From NCBI RefSeq assembly GCF_018342065.1, contig NZ_JAFDOE010000001.1, positions 496,001 through 560,000 on the forward strand: 64,000 nt of DNA. The letters run 5' to 3'. Of this stretch, positions 50,079 through 60,525 are shown one piece after another. The notes below the pieces were generated by a model. It worked only from the letters and a program-made list of their open reading frames with translations. It did not search any database and had not been told where the DNA came from. The stretch is from Citrobacter sp. FP75 (GTDB lineage: Bacteria > Pseudomonadota > Gammaproteobacteria > Enterobacterales > Enterobacteriaceae). The first letter of the stretch is position 1. Each line of letters begins with the position of its first letter. The position numbers and the translations under genes were made by a program.

Positions 50079-51044
50079 ATGGGCAAAGCAGTCATTGCAA
50101 TTCACGGCGGCGCTGGCGCGATAACCCGCGCGCAACTGAGCCAGGAGCAGGAATTGCGCTACATACAGGCGTTGTCAGATATCGTTGAAGTGGGGCAACG
50201 TATGCTGGAGGCAGGCCAAAGTGCGCTGGACGTGGTGACCGAAGCCGTGCGCTTGCTGGAAGAGTGCCCTTTGTTTAATGCCGGAATTGGTGCCGTATAT
50301 ACCCGCGATGAAACCCATGAACTGGATGCCTGCGTGATGGACGGAAATACGCTGCAGGCGGGAGCCGTCGCCGGAGTCAGCCACCTGCGCAACCCGATCC
50401 TCGCGGCCCGTCTGGTGATGGAAAAAAGTCCACATGTCATGATGATAGGCGAAGGGGCGGAGAACTTTGCCCTTGCGCAGGGTATGGAACGCGTTAGCGC
50501 AGATATTTTCTCGACGCCAGAGCGGTATGCTCAGCTACTGGCAGCACGTACGGCAGGAGAAACGGTGCTTGATCATGGCGGTACGCCGCTGGATGAGAGC
50601 AACAAAATGGGCACTGTCGGTGCGGTGGCACTGGATAAGTACGGTAATCTGGCGGCGGCGACGTCGACCGGTGGCATGACCAACAAACTGCCAGGGCGCG
50701 TCGGGGATAGTCCGTTAGTCGGCGCCGGGTGTTATGCCAATAACGCCAGCGTGGCGGTCTCGTGTACCGGAACCGGAGAAGTGTTTATTCGCGCGCTGGC
50801 GGCTTATGACATTGCCGCGCTGATGGATTATGGCGGCCTGAGCTTATCAGAGGCATGCGAACGCGTAGTGATGGAAAAATTACCGGCACTGGGCGGTAGC
50901 GGCGGGCTGATTGCCGTCGATCATGAAGGCAATGTGGCCTTACCGTTTAATAGCGAAGGCATGTACCGTGCCTGGGGATACGCTGGCGATACGCCAACCA
51001 CCGGTATTTACCGGGAGAAAGGAGATACCGTTGCCACACAGTGA
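50079..51044 (+). CDS. iaaA: Isoaspartyl peptidase/L-asparaginase IaaA
   Basis: N-terminal nucleophile hydrolase of 321 residues that removes isoaspartyl residues from peptides and has asparaginase activity. Self-cleavage before T179 ([15 protein letters not shown]) creates the two subunits. HGGAGAI near the start and [26 protein letters not shown] are typical. The ATG at 50079 ([11 protein letters not shown]) matches E. coli. The 3' end overlaps gsiA by 14 bp, so peptide degradation and glutathione import are probably one operon. Confidence 0.95.
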   Translation: MGKAVIAIHGGAGAITRAQLSQEQELRYIQALSDIVEVGQRMLEAGQSALDVVTEAVRLLEECPLFNAGIGAVYTRDETHELDACVMDGNTLQAGAVAGVSHLRNPILAARLVMEKSPHVMMIGEGAENFALAQGMERVSADIFSTPERYAQLLAARTAGETVLDHGGTPLDESNKMGTVGAVALDKYGNLAAATSTGGMTNKLPGRVGDSPLVGAGCYANNASVAVSCTGTGEVFIRALAAYDIAALMDYGGLSLSEACERVVMEKLPALGGSGGLIAVDHEGNVALPFNSEGMYRAWGYAGDTPTTGIYREKGDTVATQ

Positions 51045-52902
51045 TGAGCTTGACGTCAACGATGTTCTGGCGGTCAGCAATCTGAATATTGCGTTTGAGC
51101 AGGAGCAGAAGCGGGTCAGTGCGGTGCGCAATCTGTCATTTCGCCTCAAGCGCGGGGAAACGCTGGCGATTGTTGGTGAATCCGGTTCAGGAAAGTCGGT
51201 CACAGCCCTTTCGCTGATGCGCCTGATTGAACAGGCGGGTGGTGAGGTCAGCAGCGATGAGATGCTACTTCGGCGACGCAATCGGCAGGTGATTGAACTG
51301 GGTGAACAGAGTGCGTCGCAGATGCGTCATGTGCGCGGCGCGGATATTGCCATGATCTTTCAGGAGCCGATGACATCGCTCAATCCTGTGTTCACCGTGG
51401 GTGAGCAGATTGCCGAGTCCATTCGTTTGCATCAGGGAGCAGGCCGTGAAGAAGCGATGGAAGAGGCTAAACGGATGCTCGACCAGGTGCGAATACCGGA
51501 GTCGAGGGCCATTTTATCGCGTTTTCCGCATCAACTCTCTGGCGGTATGCGCCAGCGGGTAATGATTGCCATGGCGCTGTCGTGCCGTCCTGCGGTGTTG
51601 ATTGCCGATGAGCCGACCACCGCGCTGGATGTCACCATTCAGGCGCAGATCCTGCAACTGATTAAAGTGCTACAGCAGGATATGTTGATGGGGGTGATTT
51701 TTATCACCCATGATATGGGGGTCGTTGCCGATATTGCCGATCGCGTACTGGTGATGTATCAGGGAGAAGCTGTCGAAACCGGCAGCGTTGAGCAGGTTTT
51801 TCACGCCCCGCAACACCCTTATACCAAAGCGCTACTGGCTGCCGTACCGCAGCTTGGGGCGATGAACGGACATGCGTTGCCGAGCCGTTTCCCGCTGATT
51901 TCATTGCAGGATCCCGACCACCGCGAGCCACAAACTGAACAGGACACGGTGGTGGAGGGCAAGCCGATTCTGCAGGTGCGCAATCTGGTGACGCGTTTTC
52001 CGCTGCGTAGCGGCATTCTCAATCGCGTGACCCGTGAGGTACATGCGGTGGAAAACGTCAGTTTTGATCTGTGGCCTGGCGAAACGCTCTCGCTGGTGGG
52101 GGAATCCGGCTGCGGTAAATCGACTACCGGCCGGGCATTGTTGCGATTAGTGGAGTCACAGCGCGGGGAGATCACCTTCAACGGGCAGCGCATTGACACG
52201 CTGGCCAGCAGCAAGCTTCAGCCGCTACGCCGGGATATCCAGTTTATTTTCCAGGACCCCTACGCGTCGCTCGATCCACGTCAGACGGTTGGCTATTCCA
52301 TTCTTGAGCCGCTGCGGGTACACGGCTTATTGCAGGGGGATGCCGCGGCAAAACGGGTCGCGTGGTTGCTGGAGCGTGTAGGGTTACTTCCTGAACATGC
52401 CTGGCGCTATCCGCACGAGTTTTCAGGCGGTCAACGTCAGCGCATCTGTATTGCCCGGGCGCTGGCGCTCAATCCAAAAGTGATTATTGCCGATGAATCG
52501 GTTTCGGCACTGGATGTCTCGATTCGCGGGCAGATTATCAATTTGTTGCTCGATCTACAGCGGGAAATGGGTATCGCTTACCTGTTTATTTCTCACGATA
52601 TGGCGGTGGTCGAGCGTATCAGCCACCGTGTGGCGGTGATGTATCTGGGGCAGATTGTTGAGATTGGCCCTCGTCGGGCGGTGTTTGAAAATCCACAGCA
52701 CCCGTACACCCGAAAATTAATGGCGGCGGTTCCGGTTGCCGATCCGTCACATCAGCGACCGCAGCGCGTGCTGTTGTCGGATGATATCCCCAGCAATATC
52801 CGCAAACGCGGTGAAGAGATTTCCCCGGTGTCACTCCAGTTAGTGGGGCCGGGACATTATGTTGCGCGTCCGCAGGCGGAAAATGCGCTTTCGCGTCTAT
52901 AA
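51031..52902 (+). CDS. gsiA: Glutathione ABC transporter ATPase GsiA (TTG start)
   Basis: Fused double ATPase of 623 residues for glutathione import. Domain 1 has GESGSGKSV (about residue 50) and LSGGMRQRV...[13 protein letters not shown]. Domain 2 has GESGCGKST (about 357) and FSGGQRQRI...[13 protein letters not shown]. No ATG lies near the expected start. TTG at 51031 (residues [11 protein letters not shown]) follows AGGAG by 6 bases and gives exactly the E. coli length. The next upstream ATG at 50911 would extend 40 codons into iaaA. The TTG start may lower its translation relative to gsiB. Confidence 0.95.
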   Translation: MPHSDELDVNDVLAVSNLNIAFEQEQKRVSAVRNLSFRLKRGETLAIVGESGSGKSVTALSLMRLIEQAGGEVSSDEMLLRRRNRQVIELGEQSASQMRHVRGADIAMIFQEPMTSLNPVFTVGEQIAESIRLHQGAGREEAMEEAKRMLDQVRIPESRAILSRFPHQLSGGMRQRVMIAMALSCRPAVLIADEPTTALDVTIQAQILQLIKVLQQDMLMGVIFITHDMGVVADIADRVLVMYQGEAVETGSVEQVFHAPQHPYTKALLAAVPQLGAMNGHALPSRFPLISLQDPDHREPQTEQDTVVEGKPILQVRNLVTRFPLRSGILNRVTREVHAVENVSFDLWPGETLSLVGESGCGKSTTGRALLRLVESQRGEITFNGQRIDTLASSKLQPLRRDIQFIFQDPYASLDPRQTVGYSILEPLRVHGLLQGDAAAKRVAWLLERVGLLPEHAWRYPHEFSGGQRQRICIARALALNPKVIIADESVSALDVSIRGQIINLLLDLQREMGIAYLFISHDMAVVERISHRVAVMYLGQIVEIGPRRAVFENPQHPYTRKLMAAVPVADPSHQRPQRVLLSDDIPSNIRKRGEEISPVSLQLVGPGHYVARPQAENALSRL

Positions 52903-52925
52903 CAGGCAGGGTTCAGGAGAATAAC

Positions 52926-54464
52926 ATGAGACAAATTGTTGCTCGAAAATGGCTGGTTGCGCTGGGGGTTGCTTCAGCACTGGCAGCATCCCCTGCCTGG
53001 TCGGCTAAAGATGTGGTGGTAGCGGTAGGGTCCAATTTCACCACGCTCGATCCGTATGACGCGAACGACACGTTGTCGCAGGCGGTGGCGAAGTCGTTTT
53101 ATCAGGGGATGTTTGGCCTCGATAAAGAGATGAAACTAAAAAATGTGCTGGCAGAAAGCTATACCGTTTCCGATGACGGCCTGACGTACACCGTAAAACT
53201 GCGTCAGGGGGTGAAGTTTCAGGATGGCACCGATTTCAATGCTGAGGCGGTGAAAGCTAACCTTGAGCGGGCCAGTAATCCGGAAAACCATCTTAAGCGC
53301 TATAACCTGTATAAAAACATCGATAAAACCGAGGTCGTCGATCCGTCGACGGTGAAAATTACGCTAAAACAGCCGTTCTCGGCGTTTATCAATATTCTGG
53401 CGCATCCGGCAACGGCGATGATTTCTCCGGCGGCGCTGAAAAAATACGGTAAAGATATTGGTTTCCATCCTGTTGGTACCGGGCCGTACCAGCTTGAAAC
53501 CTGGAATCAGACCGATTTTGTGAAGGTGAAAAAGTTCCCCGGCTACTGGCAGCAAGGGTTGCCGAAGCTTGATACGATTACCTGGCGTCCGGTGACGGAC
53601 AATAACACCCGTGCGGCGATGCTACAGACCGGTGAGGCGCAGTTCGCTTTCCCGATCCCTTACGAGCAGGCCGCGTTACTGGCGAAGAACAAAAATCTGC
53701 AACTGGTTGCCAGCCCGTCAATTATGCAGCGCTACATCAGCATGAACGTGACGCAAAAACCGTTTGATAACCCGAAGGTGCGCGAAGCGCTGAACTATGC
53801 CATCAACCGTCAGGCGCTGGTCAAAGTGGCTTTTGCCGGTTATGCCATACCGGCTACCGGCGTGCTTCCGCCAGCAATAGCCTATGCGCAAAGCTATACG
53901 CCGTGGCCGTACGATCCGGCGAAAGCCCGTGAATTACTCAAAGAGGCGGGTTATCCCAACGGGTTTACCACCACACTGTGGTCATCGCATAATCACAGTA
54001 CCGCGCAGAAAGTGCTGCAATTTACTCAGCAGCAGTTAGCGCAGGTGGGGATCAAGGCGCAGGTAACGGCGATGGATGCCGGGCAGCGGGCAGCGGAAGT
54101 TGAAGGTAAAGCGCAGAAAGAGAGTGGAGTACGGATGTTTTACACCGGCTGGTCTGCGTCAACGGGCGAAGCTGACTGGGCGCTGTCGCCGCTGTTTGCT
54201 TCACAAAACTGGCCGCCAACGTTGTTTAATACGGCGTTTTACAGTAACAAGCAGGTGGACAGCGATTTAGCCGCTGCGTTGCAAACTAACGATCCGGGCG
54301 AAAAAGCGCGATTGTACAAAGATGCACAGGATATCATCTGGAAAGAGTCGCCGTGGATCCCGCTGGTGGTGGAAAAACTGATCTCTGCGCACAGCACAAA
54401 GTTGACCGGATTCTGGATTATGCCGGACACCGGATTTAGTTTTGATGATGCGGATTTGCAATAA
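52926..54464 (+). CDS. gsiB: Glutathione-binding periplasmic protein GsiB
   Basis: Cluster C (DppA/OppA type) solute-binding protein of 512 residues. It has signal peptide [21 protein letters not shown], then [40 protein letters not shown]. Other typical parts are [28 protein letters not shown] and the [13 protein letters not shown] motif. In E. coli it delivers glutathione to GsiCD. AGGAGA precedes the ATG. A hairpin follows before gsiC. Confidence 0.97.
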   Translation: MRQIVARKWLVALGVASALAASPAWSAKDVVVAVGSNFTTLDPYDANDTLSQAVAKSFYQGMFGLDKEMKLKNVLAESYTVSDDGLTYTVKLRQGVKFQDGTDFNAEAVKANLERASNPENHLKRYNLYKNIDKTEVVDPSTVKITLKQPFSAFINILAHPATAMISPAALKKYGKDIGFHPVGTGPYQLETWNQTDFVKVKKFPGYWQQGLPKLDTITWRPVTDNNTRAAMLQTGEAQFAFPIPYEQAALLAKNKNLQLVASPSIMQRYISMNVTQKPFDNPKVREALNYAINRQALVKVAFAGYAIPATGVLPPAIAYAQSYTPWPYDPAKARELLKEAGYPNGFTTTLWSSHNHSTAQKVLQFTQQQLAQVGIKAQVTAMDAGQRAAEVEGKAQKESGVRMFYTGWSASTGEADWALSPLFASQNWPPTLFNTAFYSNKQVDSDLAAALQTNDPGEKARLYKDAQDIIWKESPWIPLVVEKLISAHSTKLTGFWIMPDTGFSFDDADLQ

Positions 54465-54474
54465 GCTATTCACT

Positions 54475-54497
54475 CGGCCCCTGAGCATCGGGGGCCG
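54475..54497 (+). repeat. Intercistronic hairpin between gsiB and gsiC
   Basis: CGGCCCC (54475-54481) pairs with GGGGCCG (54491-54497) over a 9-base loop, with no T-run. Such hairpins after binding-protein genes usually stabilise the upstream mRNA and lower permease expression. Confidence 0.7.
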
Positions 54498-54511
54498 CCG
54501 AAGGGAGTCTG

Positions 54512-55432
54512 ATGCTTAATTATGTTTTCAAGCGCCTGCTGGGGTTAATTCCAACTCTGCTGATTGTTGCGGTGCTGGTGTTTTTGTTTGTTCACCTGTT
54601 GCCTGGCGATCCGGCCCGGTTGATTGCCGGGCCGGAGGCCGACGCCGAGGTTATTGAACTGGTGCGCCAGCAGTTGGGTCTGGACCAGCCGCTGCATCTT
54701 CAGTTCTGGCATTACATGACAAATGTGTTGCAAGGTGACTTTGGCACCTCAATGGTATCGCGTCGTCCAGTTGCCGAAGAGATTGCCAGCCGCTTTATGC
54801 CCTCACTGTGGTTGACGATTGCCAGTATGACGTGGGCGGTATTATTTGGCATGACGGCGGGGATTATCGCCGCCGTATGGCGTAATCGCTGGCCGGACAG
54901 GTTGAGTATGACGCTGGCGGTCACCGGGATCTCCTTCCCGGCGTTTGCCCTCGGCATGTTGTTGATGCAGATTTTTTCCGTGGAGCTCGGCTGGTTACCC
55001 ACCGTGGGTGCGGATTCCTGGCAGCATTATATTCTCCCTTCTATCACGCTGGGTGCGGCGGTGGCGGCGGTGTTGGCGCGTTTTACCCGCGCCTCGTTTG
55101 TCGATGTGCTTAGCGAAGATTACATGCGCACCGCGCGGGCAAAGGGAGTGAGTGAAACCTGGGTGGTGTTAAAACACGGTCTGCGTAACGCAATGATCCC
55201 GGTGGTGACAATGATGGGGCTGCAGTTTGGCTTTTTGCTTGGTGGCTCCATTGTGGTTGAGAAAGTCTTTAACTGGCCAGGGCTCGGGCGGCTGTTGGTG
55301 GACTCTGTCGAAATGCGAGACTACCCGGTGATTCAGGCCGAGGTGTTGTTGTTTTCTCTGGAGTTTATTCTTATTAACTTAGTGGTGGATGTGCTCTATG
55401 CCGCCATTAATCCGGCTATCAGGTACAAGTAA
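54512..55432 (+). CDS. gsiC: Glutathione ABC transporter permease GsiC
   Basis: DppB-type permease of 306 residues with six membrane helices. N-terminal [34 protein letters not shown] is typical. The ATPase-contact loop is [34 protein letters not shown] (about residues 205-238). It starts after AAGGGAG and is followed by gsiD with a 2-bp gap. Confidence 0.96.
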   Translation: MLNYVFKRLLGLIPTLLIVAVLVFLFVHLLPGDPARLIAGPEADAEVIELVRQQLGLDQPLHLQFWHYMTNVLQGDFGTSMVSRRPVAEEIASRFMPSLWLTIASMTWAVLFGMTAGIIAAVWRNRWPDRLSMTLAVTGISFPAFALGMLLMQIFSVELGWLPTVGADSWQHYILPSITLGAAVAAVLARFTRASFVDVLSEDYMRTARAKGVSETWVVLKHGLRNAMIPVVTMMGLQFGFLLGGSIVVEKVFNWPGLGRLLVDSVEMRDYPVIQAEVLLFSLEFILINLVVDVLYAAINPAIRYK

Positions 55433-55434
55433 GG

Positions 55435-56346
55435 ATGCGATTTTTTAACTGGCGCCGACAGGCGATTTTAAATGCAATGCCGCTCGTTAAGCCTGAACAG
55501 ATCCGTACGCCGTGGTATGAGTTCTGGCGGCGTTTTCGTCGCCAGCGTGTGGCAATGATTGCCGGATTATTCGTGCTGGCTTTGATTCTGGTGGCGATAT
55601 TTGCCCGCTGGCTGACGCCGTTTGATGCTGAGAATTACTTCGATTATGACCGCCTCAATGATGGGCCGTCGATGCTGCACTGGTTTGGTGTCGATTCACT
55701 GGGGCGGGATATTTTTAGCCGCGTGCTGGTTGGCGCGCAAATTTCACTGGCGGCGGGGGTCTTTGCCGTATTTATTGGCGCGGCGATTGGCACAGTGCTG
55801 GGTCTGCTGGCGGGATACTACGAAGGCTGGTGGGATCGGCTGATTATGCGTATCTGCGATGTGTTATTCGCTTTTCCAGGCATTCTGCTGGCGATTGCGG
55901 TGGTGGCGGTACTCGGAAGCGGTATTGCTAACGTTATTATTGCTGTGGCGGTGTTCTCTATCCCGGCCTTTGCGCGACTGGTGCGCGGTAATACGCTGGT
56001 CCTCAAACAGCAGACCTTTATTGAGTCGGCGCGCAGCATTGGCGCCAGCGATACGACCATTATTTTCAACCATATTTTGCCGGGAACGGTCTCGTCGATT
56101 GTGGTCTTTTTCACTATGCGAATCGGGACGTCGATAATCTCCGCCGCGAGTTTGTCATTTCTGGGATTGGGCGCACAGCCGCCGACCCCGGAGTGGGGGG
56201 CAATGCTCAATGAAGCACGGGCTGATATGGTGATCGCGCCGCACGTGGCGATTTTCCCGGCGGTGGCGATATTCCTGACGGTACTGGCTTTTAACTTACT
56301 GGGAGATGGTCTGCGCGATGCGCTGGATCCGAAGATAAAAGGGTAA
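55435..56346 (+). CDS. gsiD: Glutathione ABC transporter permease GsiD
   Basis: DppC-type permease of 303 residues with six helices; partner of GsiC. The N-terminal cytoplasmic arm holds [15 protein letters not shown]. The contact loop is [34 protein letters not shown] (about residues 183-216). Last gene of iaaA-gsiABCD. Downstream is a REP unit and convergent rimO, where E. coli K-12 has yliE and yliF. Confidence 0.96.
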   Translation: MRFFNWRRQAILNAMPLVKPEQIRTPWYEFWRRFRRQRVAMIAGLFVLALILVAIFARWLTPFDAENYFDYDRLNDGPSMLHWFGVDSLGRDIFSRVLVGAQISLAAGVFAVFIGAAIGTVLGLLAGYYEGWWDRLIMRICDVLFAFPGILLAIAVVAVLGSGIANVIIAVAVFSIPAFARLVRGNTLVLKQQTFIESARSIGASDTTIIFNHILPGTVSSIVVFFTMRIGTSIISAASLSFLGLGAQPPTPEWGAMLNEARADMVIAPHVAIFPAVAIFLTVLAFNLLGDGLRDALDPKIKG

Positions 56347-56348
56347 AA

Positions 56349-56402
56349 TTGTAGGCCAGATGATGACAACAGGCCCGGCGGCGCAAGCTCACCGGGCCTA
56401 CA
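56349..56402. repeat. REP unit between gsiD and rimO
   Basis: AGGCCCGG (56371-56378) pairs perfectly with CCGGGCCT (56392-56399) in a REP-like context starting TTGTAGGCC. It marks the site where the E. coli yliE-yliF pair is absent. Confidence 0.78.
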
Positions 56403-56407
56403 ACAGG

Positions 56408-57733
56408 TTAAACGCGTGAACCCCACAGATCGTATTCGTCTGCGTTTTCGACCTTCACGCGGATGATATCGCCAGGCTTCACGTTCGTTTCGCCATTCAT
56501 GTACACCGCGCCGTCGATTTCCGGGGCGTCTGCCATGCTGCGACCAATCGCGCCTTCTTCGTCAACTTCATCCACGATGACCAGAATTTCGCGGCCCACT
56601 TTTTCCTGCAAACGTTCAGCAGAGATCTGCTGCTGCAATTGCATAAAGCGATTCCAGCGTTCTTCTTTCACCTCTTCCGGTATTTGGTCCGGCAGCTCAT
56701 TAGCCCCTGCACCTTCTACCGGGCTGTATTTAAAGCAGCCGACGCGATCCAGACGCGCTTCTTTCAGGAAGTCGAGCAGCATCTGGAAGTCTTCTTCGGT
56801 TTCACCCGGGAAACCGACAATAAACGTTGAGCGCAGGGTCAGTTCAGGGCAGATTTCACGCCACTGCTTAATCCGCGCCAACTGGCGGTCTACGGAGCCA
56901 GGACGCTTCATCAGCTTCAGAATACGCGGGCTGGCATGCTGCAGCGGAATGTCCAGATACGGCAGGATTTTACCTTCCGCCATCAGCGGAATGACATCGT
57001 CGACGTGCGGGTACGGGTAGACATAATGCAGACGGGTCCAGATCCCCAGCTTCGACAACTGTTCGCACAGATCAACCATGCTGGTTTTGACCGGCTCGCC
57101 ATTATGGAAACCGGTGCGGTGCTTTACATCTACGCCGTAAGCGGAGGTGTCCTGGGAGATCACCAGAATCTCTTTGACGCCCGCATCAACCAGACGCTTA
57201 GCTTCGCTGAGCACCTCGCCGATTGGACGGCTGACCAGATCGCCGCGCATGGACGGAATAATGCAGAACGTGCAGCGATGGTTGCAGCCTTCAGATATTT
57301 TCAGATAGGCGTAATGACGCGGAGTTAACTTGACGCCCTGCTCAGGAACCAGGCTCAGGAACGGGTTGTGCTTTGGCTTTGGTACGTAATGGTGAACGTG
57401 CTCCAGAACCTGCTCGTAGCTATGCGGCCCGGTGATTTCCAGCACCTTCGGGTGGACTTCACGGATCTGATCGACTTTCGCGCCCAGGCAACCGGTAACA
57501 ATCACCTTGCCATTTTCGTTCAGCGCTTCGCCAATCGCTTCCAGTGACTCCTGAACCGCGCTGTCGATAAAACCGCAGGTATTAACGATAACCATATCCG
57601 CATCGTCGTAGCTTGGCACAACATCATAACCTTCGGTACGAAGTTCAGTCAGGATACGTTCAGAATCGACAAGGTTTTTCGGACAACCGAGGGAAACAAA
57701 GCCGATTTTCGGCTGGTGGCTTACATTGCTCAT
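56408..57733 (-). CDS. rimO: Ribosomal protein S12 methylthiotransferase RimO
   Basis: Radical-SAM methylthiotransferase of 441 residues that modifies Asp88 of ribosomal protein S12. The N-terminal MTTase domain has [14 protein letters not shown] (C17), VNTCGF and VTGCLGA cysteines for one 4Fe-4S cluster. The radical-SAM site is [17 protein letters not shown] (Cys near 150, 154 and 157). A C-terminal TRAM domain follows ([17 protein letters not shown]...[18 protein letters not shown]). It is convergent with gsiD and divergent from bssR. Confidence 0.97.
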   Translation of the reverse strand: MSNVSHQPKIGFVSLGCPKNLVDSERILTELRTEGYDVVPSYDDADMVIVNTCGFIDSAVQESLEAIGEALNENGKVIVTGCLGAKVDQIREVHPKVLEITGPHSYEQVLEHVHHYVPKPKHNPFLSLVPEQGVKLTPRHYAYLKISEGCNHRCTFCIIPSMRGDLVSRPIGEVLSEAKRLVDAGVKEILVISQDTSAYGVDVKHRTGFHNGEPVKTSMVDLCEQLSKLGIWTRLHYVYPYPHVDDVIPLMAEGKILPYLDIPLQHASPRILKLMKRPGSVDRQLARIKQWREICPELTLRSTFIVGFPGETEEDFQMLLDFLKEARLDRVGCFKYSPVEGAGANELPDQIPEEVKEERWNRFMQLQQQISAERLQEKVGREILVIVDEVDEEGAIGRSMADAPEIDGAVYMNGETNVKPGDIIRVKVENADEYDLWGSRV

Positions 57734-57963
57734 AGCGTAAAAATTGTTCAGTTATTGGAATATTCAGGGCAGGGATTCTACAGAGTTCTGAGCAAAAATT
57801 GTATCGCAATATCATGGTGCCGATGGTCTGGGTTTGCGCAGGTTTAAATATTATTTGTAAATTATGTTAATTTTTGGTGATGAATTGATCCCAGACACTG
57901 ATTTGTTCAAAAAACAACCATACTATTAAGTTGCATGATGGTTGGAAAGAGGAGGAACAAGGT
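57734..57963. promoter_or_regulatory. rimO-bssR divergent promoter region
   Basis: 230 bp, AT-rich toward bssR. CATACTATTAAG near 57918-57929 could be the bssR -10. AGAGGAGG lies just before the bssR ATG. I saw no repeat or other gene. Confidence 0.45.
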
Positions 57964-58347
57964 ATGGTTGTTGACAGACTGAGAACCGATCTTCTCAACA
58001 AGTTGATAAACGCCCGCATCGATCTCGCCGCTTATCTGTTGTTGAGGAAAGCGAAAGGGTATATGTCAGTGAGTGAGAGCGATCGTCTGCGTGATAATTT
58101 TTTTGCCCTGAATCGCGAACTACACGACCAATCACAGCTCCACGCTATGCATCTTGATCAGGAAGAGTGGAATGCCCTGCGCCGAGCTGAAGGAGCGTTA
58201 GCCTCCGCTGCTGTTTGTCTGATGAGTGGACATCACGATTGTCCGACCTATATCGCCGTTAACGCAGAGAAACTTGAAAACTGCCTGACAACGCTGACGC
58301 TGAGTATCCAGAGTTTGCAAATGTACTCAACGCTGGAACACGTCTGA
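57964..58347 (+). CDS. bssR: Biofilm regulator BssR
   Basis: Small cytoplasmic protein of 127 residues, all helical by eye, with no DNA-binding motif that I can recognise. E. coli BssR (YliH) alters biofilm formation through indole and AI-2 signalling and is strongly induced in biofilms. The conserved stretch RKAKGYMSVSESDRLRDNFFALNRELHDQS lies about residues 28-57 and AAVCLMSGHHDCPT about 85-98. The ATG at 57964 (MVVDRLRTDLLNK) follows GAGGAGG and gives the E. coli length; an ATG 11 codons upstream overlaps that site. Confidence 0.92.
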   Translation: MVVDRLRTDLLNKLINARIDLAAYLLLRKAKGYMSVSESDRLRDNFFALNRELHDQSQLHAMHLDQEEWNALRRAEGALASAAVCLMSGHHDCPTYIAVNAEKLENCLTTLTLSIQSLQMYSTLEHV

Positions 58348-58350
58348 ACC

Positions 58351-58374
58351 AGGGGGAGGGCGCTCCCCCTTTTC
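58351..58374 (+). terminator. bssR Rho-independent terminator
   Basis: AGGGGGAG-GGCG-CTCCCCCT followed by TTTCG, 4 bp after the bssR stop. Confidence 0.88.
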
Positions 58375-58449
58375 GTTAAGATTATGTAAAAATCGCGGGA
58401 TATCGCGCCTTGCTGGCTACGCTTTATGCAGAGCCATTAAGGAGGTGTT

Positions 58450-59562
58450 ATGCGTCGACTCTTTCTCTGTGCGGCCCCACTTTTGCTGTTCGCTCCTTAT
58501 ACCCACGCAGAATCTTCTGCACTAAAGGTTGAGGTGCTGCAAACCAAACTTGATCATCCCTGGTCGCTGGCTTTTTTGCCGGACAATCGCGGCATATTAA
58601 TCACGGTTCGAGGAGGACAGCTACGGCTCTGGCAACCGGGGGAAGGGCTTTCCGATCCGCTGACCGGGGTCCCAAAGGTCTGGGCGCACGGTCAGGGCGG
58701 GCTACTTGATGTGGTGCTGGCCCCGGATTTTGAACACTCCCGGCGCGTGTGGCTCAGCTTTGCCGAGGCCGACCATGAGGGTAAAGCGGGTACGGCGGTA
58801 GGTTTCGGGCGACTGAGTGACGATTTCAAACATCTGCAGGGATTCCAGACGGTTTTTCGCCAGATGCCGAAACTCTCCACCGGCAACCATTTTGGCGGGC
58901 GCATGGTGTTTGACGGTAAAGGCTATCTGTTCATTGGCCTGGGTGAGAATAACCAGCGTTCTACCGCTCAGGAGCTGGACAAGCTGCAGGGTAAGGTCGT
59001 ACGACTGACCGACGAGGGCAAGATTCCGCCGGACAACCCTTTTGTGAATCAACGCGGTGCTCGCCCTGAAATTTGGTCATATGGCATTCGTAATCCACAA
59101 GGGATGGCGATGAATCCCTGGAGTGACACGCTGTGGTTAAATGAACATGGTCCGCGTGGAGGGGATGAAATTAATATTCCCGGGAAAGGCAAAAATTTCG
59201 GCTGGCCGATAGCGACCTGGGGGATTAACTACAGCGGTTTAAAAATACCTGAAGCCAGAGGTGGAGTTGTTGAGGGGACGGAACAGCCCATTTTCTATTG
59301 GGAAAAATCACCGGCGGTCAGCGGGATGGCTTTTTATGACCGCGACACCTTTGCACAGTGGCGAAATAAACTGTTTATTGGCGCGTTGAAAGACCAGGAT
59401 GTGATCGTATTAAGTGTCAAAGGGAATCAGGTCACTGAGGATGGACGCATTTTACGGGAAAGAGGGCAGCGGATCCGCGATGTGCGTGTCGGACCTGACG
59501 GTTATTTGTATGTATTAACCGACGAGTCCGACGGGCAGCTACTAAAGGTGAGTCCTCGGTAG
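58450..59562 (+). CDS. yliI: PQQ-dependent aldose sugar dehydrogenase YliI
   Basis: Periplasmic six-bladed propeller enzyme of 370 residues (soluble glucose dehydrogenase family), which oxidises aldoses with pyrroloquinoline quinone. It has a signal peptide (RRLFLCAAPLLLFAPYTHAES). Conserved motifs are HPWSLAFLPD, GQGGLLDVVLAPDF, NHFGGRMVFDGKGYLFIGLGEN, RNPQGMAMNPWSDTLWLNEHGPRGGDEIN and GPDGYLYVLTDESDG. E. coli relatives do not make PQQ and rely on external cofactor; I see no pqq genes here. It is convergent with gstB. Confidence 0.94.
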   Translation: MRRLFLCAAPLLLFAPYTHAESSALKVEVLQTKLDHPWSLAFLPDNRGILITVRGGQLRLWQPGEGLSDPLTGVPKVWAHGQGGLLDVVLAPDFEHSRRVWLSFAEADHEGKAGTAVGFGRLSDDFKHLQGFQTVFRQMPKLSTGNHFGGRMVFDGKGYLFIGLGENNQRSTAQELDKLQGKVVRLTDEGKIPPDNPFVNQRGARPEIWSYGIRNPQGMAMNPWSDTLWLNEHGPRGGDEINIPGKGKNFGWPIATWGINYSGLKIPEARGGVVEGTEQPIFYWEKSPAVSGMAFYDRDTFAQWRNKLFIGALKDQDVIVLSVKGNQVTEDGRILRERGQRIRDVRVGPDGYLYVLTDESDGQLLKVSPR

Positions 59563-59579
59563 CCGCGTCGCTGTAGCGC

Positions 59580-60206
59580 TTAGCTGACCGGGATCATCAC
59601 CGCTTTCTGGAACGCCGGACGTTCAGTAAGCTGCTGATACCAGCGTTCAAGGTGAGGGCGCTCGGTCCAGCTCAGGCCAACGTTAAACAGGTTATAGATA
59701 AACGGCGCGATGGCGATATCGCCGGGTCCAAACTCGGCCCCGGAGAACCACGGTTGGTCGGCCAGCGCGTTGTCGAGCATGGCAAACAAGTTGTCGCAAA
59801 CCTTCACACCCGCGTCAATAGCCGCCTGGTCGCGTTGTTCCGCCGGTGTTCTGACCAGGCCAAATAAGATAACCCGATGGGCGGGACTTAGCGTCTGGTT
59901 GGCCCAGTCCATCCATTTTTCGCCTTCTGCACGTTTTGCCGGAGCATCGATCCACAGCCGTTTTTGCCCGTACTGGGCGGCCAGATAGCGAACAATGGTA
60001 TTGGATTCCCACAGTAGAATGTCGGTTTCATCATCGCGTAGCAGGGGGACCAGACCGTTTGGATTCATTGCCAGGTAGTCGGCATCGTGGTTAATACCGT
60101 GCTTCCCACCCGCCAGTATTTGGCTATACGGCAGTTCCAGTTCTTCGAGCGTCCACAACACTTTTTTCACGTTGGTCGAGTTATTGCGACCCCACAGTGT
60201 AATCAT
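59580..60206 (-). CDS. gstB: Glutathione S-transferase GstB
   Basis: GST of 208 residues with an N-terminal thioredoxin-like domain ([53 protein letters not shown]) and an all-helical C-terminal domain. E. coli GstB (YliJ) acts on bromoacetate and iodoacetate type substrates. The N-terminal NSTN region takes the place of the usual Tyr or Ser nucleophile. It is convergent with yliI and divergent from dacC across 319 bp. Confidence 0.94.
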   Translation of the reverse strand: MITLWGRNNSTNVKKVLWTLEELELPYSQILAGGKHGINHDADYLAMNPNGLVPLLRDDETDILLWESNTIVRYLAAQYGQKRLWIDAPAKRAEGEKWMDWANQTLSPAHRVILFGLVRTPAEQRDQAAIDAGVKVCDNLFAMLDNALADQPWFSGAEFGPGDIAIAPFIYNLFNVGLSWTERPHLERWYQQLTERPAFQKAVMIPVS

Positions 60207-60525
60207 AGTAACCCCGCGTAATCATTGAGCAGCTTGATGGCTGCATTCGGTATTAAACCCGTTACATGGTGGGGTAAACCTGATATTTACGCAATAACGT
60301 GTAAAAAAATCGTGATGAAGGCGGCGCAGCGCAGTGTTATTGCGTAAACTTTAAAAACTTTACCAACTTACGGTTTCCTTAAGCTCGTTAGTGCGTTATT
60401 ACTCACCGCACTTATTTTACACGTCATCCATCAGGCCGCTTCTGCGCGGGTTTGGCCGATGCAGTTTGTGTAAACACGGTGTGGTATGACGTGGTTTTTT
60501 TGGAATGGATACTCGGGTGGCATTT
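60207..60525. promoter_or_regulatory. gstB-dacC divergent region with long inverted repeat
   Basis: 319 bp without a gene. A perfect 13-bp inverted repeat, TTTACGCAATAAC (60286-60298) and GTTATTGCGTAAA (60336-60348), spans a 37-base centre. A smaller dyad GTGCG/CGCAC lies near 60391-60411. dacC in E. coli is growth-phase controlled (BolA). The repeat could be paired operator half-sites or a cruciform. Confidence 0.6.
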
